Origin: Labyrinthula sp. Ha
Taxonomy: Eukaryota > Sar > Bigyra > Labyrinthulida > Labyrinthulaceae
DNA: 64,000 bases
Direction of reading: 5' to 3'
NCBI GenBank assembly: GCA_015227615.1
Contig: JAALGZ010000033.1
Span: forward strand, 124,001 to 188,000
Shown: one piece after another, positions 59,689-64,000 of the stretch
How positions within the stretch are numbered: the first letter of the stretch is position 1
Layout of the letters: every line of letters starts with the position of its first letter
The notes under the pieces: model-generated
What the model was told of the DNA's origin: nothing
What the model saw: the letters and a program-made list of their open reading frames with translations, nothing else
Database searches by the model: none
Made by a program: the position numbers and the translations under genes

Positions 59689-62031
59689 CTAAACTTCTAC
59701 TAGTGAAACAGCAGTACTCTTAATATCAGGGTTGTGAAAATCCATATTCTTTATTTGAGCTATATTTTGAGCTTTCAACCTGATGGAGCTTTGTGAAAGT
59801 GCTCTAACAGCAAAAAGTTGTTTGTTGCGGGAAATTTCAAGTTTATAAAGCTGTGAAGAAACCTTATCTACCAGTTCTGTATCGAGCTGATTTTGCCCCT
59901 TCGCAAGGCAGAGGGTAAACTGATGTCTTATTGCCTCCTTTAATTCAGAGCTGTTTTCTGCCCCAGCAACAATATCATACATATATTCGAGCCCTTCCAG
60001 ATCAGGATCAGCAGGTAACACACGTTTCTTTCCTCTTACGGGTTCGTTAGACGTAGCATCGAAATTCTTTTCGTTTTTAGCGTCTAATTTCTTATTTAGA
60101 CGATTCAGTTTCTGTTTAAGAGATTTTCTCTCCGCTCCTTCTGCAGTCGCTAGTTTTCTTTCAACCTCCTCTTTTTGAAGCTGATAACTAGATTTGGGTC
60201 TACCATACTTACTTGGGTTACTAGCTAAGTCCTCTAAACATTCCAATACGACTAAACTCGCCTGTGCAAAATGTTTGTTTCCGTAGATTTTATCTGTCCA
60301 ATCGACCATGTCAATGTAAGCAGGAACTGCTGCCTTTCGAAGACAAAAGGATTGGAAATCAATCTCGTCAGTTCTGAAGACATTGAAGTATTCTCGCACT
60401 TCCATCGCATGTTTCAACCGAAGGTTTAAAGGATATATGTATTTGTCAGAATCTCTATGCTTTGCGATGGCAATAATTCTAGAATACCAGATACACTGCA
60501 TCTCACTTAAATTGTCTCGCTGATCAGTCTTTATTTTTCCAAACTTTTCTACTAGTGATCTGGCTTCGGTAAGTTTTCCAGCAAGTAAGTGGTACTTTAT
60601 GGAAAGAGAATTCAAAAACCTATCAGCTGAATCTATTTCTGTTGCTATTTTAATATATCTACAGGCTTCTTCAAGATCACCTTTCTTCTTGTAAAATTTA
60701 GCAAGATACAATGCTTTGAACATATCCTCAGTTTCAACTTTCGAAAGGGTTTCTATACCCTCGTCAAGTCTATTAGAACTTACAAGATGTCTCGCATAAG
60801 TAAGTCTTCCCCATGAAGAACTCAATCTCTTCAGCTGGTCATCCAGAAGCATTATCTTCTTTTCATCTTGATATAAAGGCTTAAGAAAACCGAAGAATGC
60901 AGGTGACTCTTTCTTAGTTGCCCACAAAATAAATTCCTCCAAGAGAGATTCAATTTTTTCACAGATTCGTAGCAAAACTATAAAGACATTCCAACAAAGT
61001 TTTCCATCAACAAACTTAATGCTCTCCAATATTTCAGCTAGTTCTTCCTTTTGAGCAGCCTCTAAGTCTTCAAGTGTATCGAAGGTTATCTTCTTCGAGA
61101 CTGTACACGAACAAATATCAACTAAAATATCAACATCTTCGGTATTCCTTTTAAACATAGATAGATATAGCTTCAAAGCATCATTAAACTTTCCTTGATC
61201 AAACAAATAATCTGCCTTGAAACGAGTTCTCTTAGACTCATCTCTCAGCCCTTCTATATCAGAGTGAAGATCACCTCTATCCTCCACTAAACACTGCTTG
61301 ATGCGAATCTTATATTCTTTTAAACCCTCTTCTTCTCCTCGTGAAAGATTATCAACGTTAACTAAGTGTTCATAGCTCTCCAACACTGCCAAAGAAAGAT
61401 TATACCTTCCAAGAAAGTAGTTCCCAAGAGAGAAACCAAGCCAGACATCCCTGCCATTCCTTTGACCAAGAAGTTCTCGTTGGCTCTTTTCATATCCAGC
61501 CCAGTCTCTCACATGCGCTTGAAGAGCAGTAAGTTCTGTTAGCAACTGAATGCTTTTGCCACTTAGTTTCCTCTCATTTTCTGACCCAGCATTAGATAAC
61601 TTTTCTAGAAGCAAAGCTTTTCTTATTGACTTTATTGCCTCTGGGTAATTTTTTATTGATCGCATGAACATCCCATGAATATGAAAAGCTGTTTCTGATT
61701 TTGGAGCTTTCTCCAAACCAATTTTTACATCCGTGAGTAGTGGAGCCAGCGTTGTATTGTTTTTGTTGTTCAAAGACAACCTTGCTGGATGAGAAGAAGC
61801 TGGTGGCGATGTAGTTTCATTTGCTTCTGCAAGTTGGAACTTGATCAAAGACTGAAGGCATAGCGTTTCCCCTATGAGGTTGTCTTCCGGAATAGGATTG
61901 GTGGCAGAGAGCAACTGTGTGCAAAGTTTGAGACATTTCTTGTACTGCTTTCCATCATAAAGTTTAAGGATTTGAGCATGTACATTAACTGGTGATATTG
62001 TTTGTTTTTGTTTGCTCTTTTGTCTCGGCAT
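59689..62031 (-). CDS. NAA15: N-terminal acetyltransferase A auxiliary subunit (NAA15/NAT1)
   Basis: A 780-residue TPR-repeat scaffold subunit of the NatA complex, which anchors the catalytic subunit NAA10 to the ribosome for co-translational N-terminal acetylation. The N-terminus matches the family: MPRQKSK..., then ILKLYDGKQYKKCLKLCTQLL, GETLCLQSL, HIHGMFMRSIKNYPEAIKSIRKAL and VRDWAGYEKSQRELL, the canonical first TPR units. Further on, the QCIWYSRIIAIA segment, the EIDFQSFCLRKAAVPAYIDMVDW segment and a Lys/Glu-rich linker (about residues 620-690) correspond to the conserved C-terminal half. I start at Met 62031 because it reproduces the usual MP- start. An in-frame ATG at 62118 would add 29 basic residues, but the intervening CTATTTTCAG looks like a splice acceptor. 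Length is slightly below the animal protein (about 866). Divergent with the PTC7 gene. Confidence 0.88.
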   Translation of the reverse strand: MPRQKSKQKQTISPVNVHAQILKLYDGKQYKKCLKLCTQLLSATNPIPEDNLIGETLCLQSLIKFQLAEANETTSPPASSHPARLSLNNKNNTTLAPLLTDVKIGLEKAPKSETAFHIHGMFMRSIKNYPEAIKSIRKALLLEKLSNAGSENERKLSGKSIQLLTELTALQAHVRDWAGYEKSQRELLGQRNGRDVWLGFSLGNYFLGRYNLSLAVLESYEHLVNVDNLSRGEEEGLKEYKIRIKQCLVEDRGDLHSDIEGLRDESKRTRFKADYLFDQGKFNDALKLYLSMFKRNTEDVDILVDICSCTVSKKITFDTLEDLEAAQKEELAEILESIKFVDGKLCWNVFIVLLRICEKIESLLEEFILWATKKESPAFFGFLKPLYQDEKKIMLLDDQLKRLSSSWGRLTYARHLVSSNRLDEGIETLSKVETEDMFKALYLAKFYKKKGDLEEACRYIKIATEIDSADRFLNSLSIKYHLLAGKLTEARSLVEKFGKIKTDQRDNLSEMQCIWYSRIIAIAKHRDSDKYIYPLNLRLKHAMEVREYFNVFRTDEIDFQSFCLRKAAVPAYIDMVDWTDKIYGNKHFAQASLVVLECLEDLASNPSKYGRPKSSYQLQKEEVERKLATAEGAERKSLKQKLNRLNKKLDAKNEKNFDATSNEPVRGKKRVLPADPDLEGLEYMYDIVAGAENSSELKEAIRHQFTLCLAKGQNQLDTELVDKVSSQLYKLEISRNKQLFAVRALSQSSIRLKAQNIAQIKNMDFHNPDIKSTAVSLVEV

Positions 62032-62300
62032 TTCCTCTTTTCTATCTATCCTGTTGTGTATTTTTCGTTTCTTTCTCTTCCGGTGATATGAGCGTCCTGA
62101 AAATAGTAATGATGTCATTAAGTGTAATTAATGTTTGGAGCAGATAGTCTTATTGTCGAGGGAATCGGTAAGTCTCTTAAAGAAATTCTGACACGACAAA
62201 TTGTAAACCGTTGAAAACTTAACGTTAAGAAAGGACACTTAAGGAAAAATAAGGAGTCTTGGAAGAATAAATTGATATAATAACTTATACATTATATTAA
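62032..62300. promoter_or_regulatory. Divergent intergenic region, likely shared promoter
   Basis: About 270 bp separate the start of NAA15 (minus) from the start of the PTC7-type gene (plus), so both promoters must lie here. A pyrimidine-rich CTATTTTCAG on the minus strand (near 62097-62106) could be the acceptor of a 5'-UTR intron of NAA15. No TATA box or other motif is clear. Confidence 0.4.
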
Positions 62301-63476
62301 ATGAAAGTTCAAAAAGCTGGAGCAGGAAACAGGACTAGGCCGAACCCGTCCGTAGAGACGCTAAGCACTTCAAATAAGAAGATGAAATTCGCTTCCCTTT
62401 CACCGTTTTTATCTCGATACGCGTCTGACGTTATTCCAGAGGAAGTGTCAAACTTGTACTTGACACCGTGCAAATCATTCTCAAACTCCCAACTCTCTTT
62501 GCCAGGAAATTGCACTGAAAAGCATTTCTTCAAAGTAGCAGCAGCTCATAAGCCGATGCCCACGAAACAAAATTTTGGTGAAGATGCTTTTTTTGTCTCA
62601 ACAGATCGATCAGCACTTGGAGTAGCTGATGGAGTAGGAGGCTGGTCAGAAATGGGCATTGACGCAGGAGAATTCTCGCGTAAGCTAGTGCTTAGCTGTA
62701 AAGAACTGTATAATAGAGCAACAGAGAAAATGCAAAGTGAAGATATTTTCCGTAAAGCTCTTGAAAAGGTGCAGCAACTGCAAATTAAAGGAAGCTCCAC
62801 TGCGTGTTTGGTAAGAATATCTGATGGATACCTGGATGCTCTCAATTTGGGAGATTCAGGTTTTGTGCTGTTCAGAAGAATCCCTGTTTCATCAAATAAT
62901 CAGTACTCCCAAAATGACAAGTCTGAATGGAGAGTTGTTTACAAAAGTGAAGAACAATGCCATTATTTTAATTGCCCATATCAAGTTGGATATGATTGCC
63001 TAGACACGGCAGATGATGCCCAAAGGTACCGCATTGGATACAAACCTGGAGACATTGTATTAGCTGCAACTGACGGGTTCTTTGACAATGTTTCTATTGC
63101 CGAGACCTGTCGAATAGTTAACTCTACAGCTGAAGAGATGCTTTCCCAACAAGGAGATCCCTTTATTGAGGTGGAGGAGGAAATGAGCACGATGAGCATT
63201 TGTAAGGGTGTGCCTAAAGGACCGGGTTGCCAAGTTGCGCCCAATGAACAACATGAAGAGGACTTTGTAAATCTTGTGGCTAAACGACTTACAAAAAAGG
63301 CTTATGAAATTTCCTTGAAGGAAGGGTTTGAGGTAGAAACTCCATTTTCTAAGGAAGCCGGCCAACATGGCCAGATCCATTCAGGTGGTAAGCCTGATGA
63401 CATTACTGTGTTAACTGCAATAATTGGAACAAGGCAACCTAAAGGCAAAACCAACTTTACTGGTATGTTTCTGTAG
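62301..63476 (+). CDS. PTC7-type PP2C phosphatase (probably mitochondrial)
   Basis: A 391-residue PP2C of the Ptc7/PPTC7 subgroup, which in yeast and animals acts in the mitochondrion on proteins of coenzyme Q and other metabolism. Signature segments: GEDAFFVS then LGVADGVGGWSEMGIDAGEFSRKL (about 107-128, metal-binding Asp110), KGSSTACLVRI, ALNLGDSGFVLFRR, PGDIVLAATDGFFDNV, and KPDDITVLTAIIG with the last metal ligand. All catalytic aspartates are present. It is longer than PPTC7 (about 304) because of an N-terminal extension and an insert between the FDN and DDITV motifs (PFIEVEEEMSTMS and following). The start at 62301 is the first ATG; Met28 (MKFASLSPFLSRYAS) looks more like a mitochondrial presequence and may be the real start or an alternative. 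Stop TAG. Confidence 0.88.
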   Translation: MKVQKAGAGNRTRPNPSVETLSTSNKKMKFASLSPFLSRYASDVIPEEVSNLYLTPCKSFSNSQLSLPGNCTEKHFFKVAAAHKPMPTKQNFGEDAFFVSTDRSALGVADGVGGWSEMGIDAGEFSRKLVLSCKELYNRATEKMQSEDIFRKALEKVQQLQIKGSSTACLVRISDGYLDALNLGDSGFVLFRRIPVSSNNQYSQNDKSEWRVVYKSEEQCHYFNCPYQVGYDCLDTADDAQRYRIGYKPGDIVLAATDGFFDNVSIAETCRIVNSTAEEMLSQQGDPFIEVEEEMSTMSICKGVPKGPGCQVAPNEQHEEDFVNLVAKRLTKKAYEISLKEGFEVETPFSKEAGQHGQIHSGGKPDDITVLTAIIGTRQPKGKTNFTGMFL

Positions 63477-63764
63477 CATAATGTTTATAACTATTTACAA
63501 TTGATTCACATTAAATAGAATAAGTATTGATACTTTGTACCATATCGTATAATACTTACCTGTATGAAGACAATAAAACATTATTGACATTTTCCACGAA
63601 ACTGCACATCAGTTGTCGTTGAACGACTTGATGACACGAGAGCAACATACTGCCAAAATAATACATGAAGAAAGAGAATATTCATTTTTTCAGACTTAAT
63701 TAACGCCGCGAGTTGGCATAGTAGCACCTGGCAACCACCCAGCACAGCTTAAAAACCAAATAAC
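63477..63764. other. Convergent 3' spacer
   Basis: About 290 bp between the PTC7-type gene (plus) and the adenylate kinase-type gene (minus), containing both 3' ends. No gene. Confidence 0.5.
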
Positions 63765-64000
63765 TTAAGATTGTTCCTCTTGTATTAGGGTTTCTACCTT
63801 TTCTCCTTCTTTCAGTCTTATTAATTTTCCCTTAATGTTCTCCCAAATAGCTTCTCTACTCTCATTTCCATCAACCATAACTAGTTTCTTCTCATAAAAC
63901 TTTTCTATATTCTTAACATGCTCATTAAATAAGCCAATTCTATTTTTCATTGTCTCTTCGTTGTCATCCTTTCGTTGTTTTAGTCTGTCAACAATATCCT
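63765..64000 (-). CDS. Adenylate kinase-type nucleoside monophosphate kinase, C-terminal part
   Basis: Only the last 77 codons lie in the window; the gene continues beyond 64000. The visible part begins DIVDRLKQRKDDNEETMKN and goes on through FYEKKLVMVDGNESREAIWENI. The R-x-DDN-x-ET-x(n)-R element of the NMP-kinase LID/core and the FYEKK...VDGN motif before the C-terminal helix are characteristic of adenylate kinase and UMP/CMP kinase, which transfer phosphate between nucleotides. The C-terminus extends about 20 residues past the usual end with an acidic tail (LIQEEQS) and no peroxisomal signal. Adenylate versus UMP/CMP kinase cannot be decided without the rest. Confidence 0.85.
   Translation of the reverse strand, partial: DIVDRLKQRKDDNEETMKNRIGLFNEHVKNIEKFYEKKLVMVDGNESREAIWENIKGKLIRLKEGEKVETLIQEEQS

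Overview
This window is eukaryotic nuclear DNA from an AT-rich protist. It has mostly intronless genes separated by long AT-rich spacers full of decayed sequence. The best lineage guess is a stramenopile-like alga or heterotroph, and this is inference. It rests on very large cell-surface proteins with Ser-Pro-Thr tetrad repeats, eukaryote-only genes (NAA15, reticulon, PTC7, NT5C3), a 31-nt spliceosomal-type intron, and TAA, TAG and TGA all used as stops. I see no bacterial operons, rRNA, convincing tRNA gene or CRISPR array.

Layout. 1-3.4 kb: decayed spacer. 3.4-8.4 kb: a PP2C phosphatase fused to a reticulon membrane domain, a small basic ORF starting 2 nt after its stop, and two tandem seven-helix membrane proteins of identical length. 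8.4-17.7 kb: gene-poor spacer with copy 1 of a TA-flanked repeat (10635-11184). 17.7-18.6 kb: a pyrimidine 5'-nucleotidase. 19.2-22.7 kb: a Mutator-like (MULE) transposon with a 27-nt inverted repeat, a recently broken transposase, a 13-bp perfect hairpin at the transposase stop and a T-rich tandem array. 22.7-30.3 kb: gene-poor. 30.3-35.0 kb: giant C-type-lectin surface protein A. 35.0-41.6 kb: spacer with a decayed minus-strand coding region. 41.6-44.4 kb: a degenerate glucose-6-phosphate dehydrogenase fused to an intact hexokinase. 46.6-48.5 kb: a much older relic of the same MULE family. 49.0-49.7 kb: copy 2 of the TA-flanked repeat. 54.9-59.4 kb: surface protein B, paralog of A. 59.7-64.0 kb: compact housekeeping cluster of NAA15 (minus), PTC7-type phosphatase (plus) and the C-terminal end of an adenylate kinase-type gene (minus).

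The most interesting items are two domain fusions I do not recognise as standard architectures. In one, a hexokinase carries a full-length G6PD-like domain whose catalytic motif is gone, so it is probably a pseudoenzyme or sensor. In the other, a catalytically complete PP2C is tethered by a reticulon hairpin domain, predicting a phosphatase on curved ER membrane. Next come a 137-bp tract almost identical between the two lectin paralogs (likely gene conversion), and a dispersed repeat that combines TA-flanked inverted ends with a tRNA-like A box, stem-loop and B box. The genes do not form one pathway; the two lectins, the two seven-helix proteins and the two MULE copies are the only clear within-window families.
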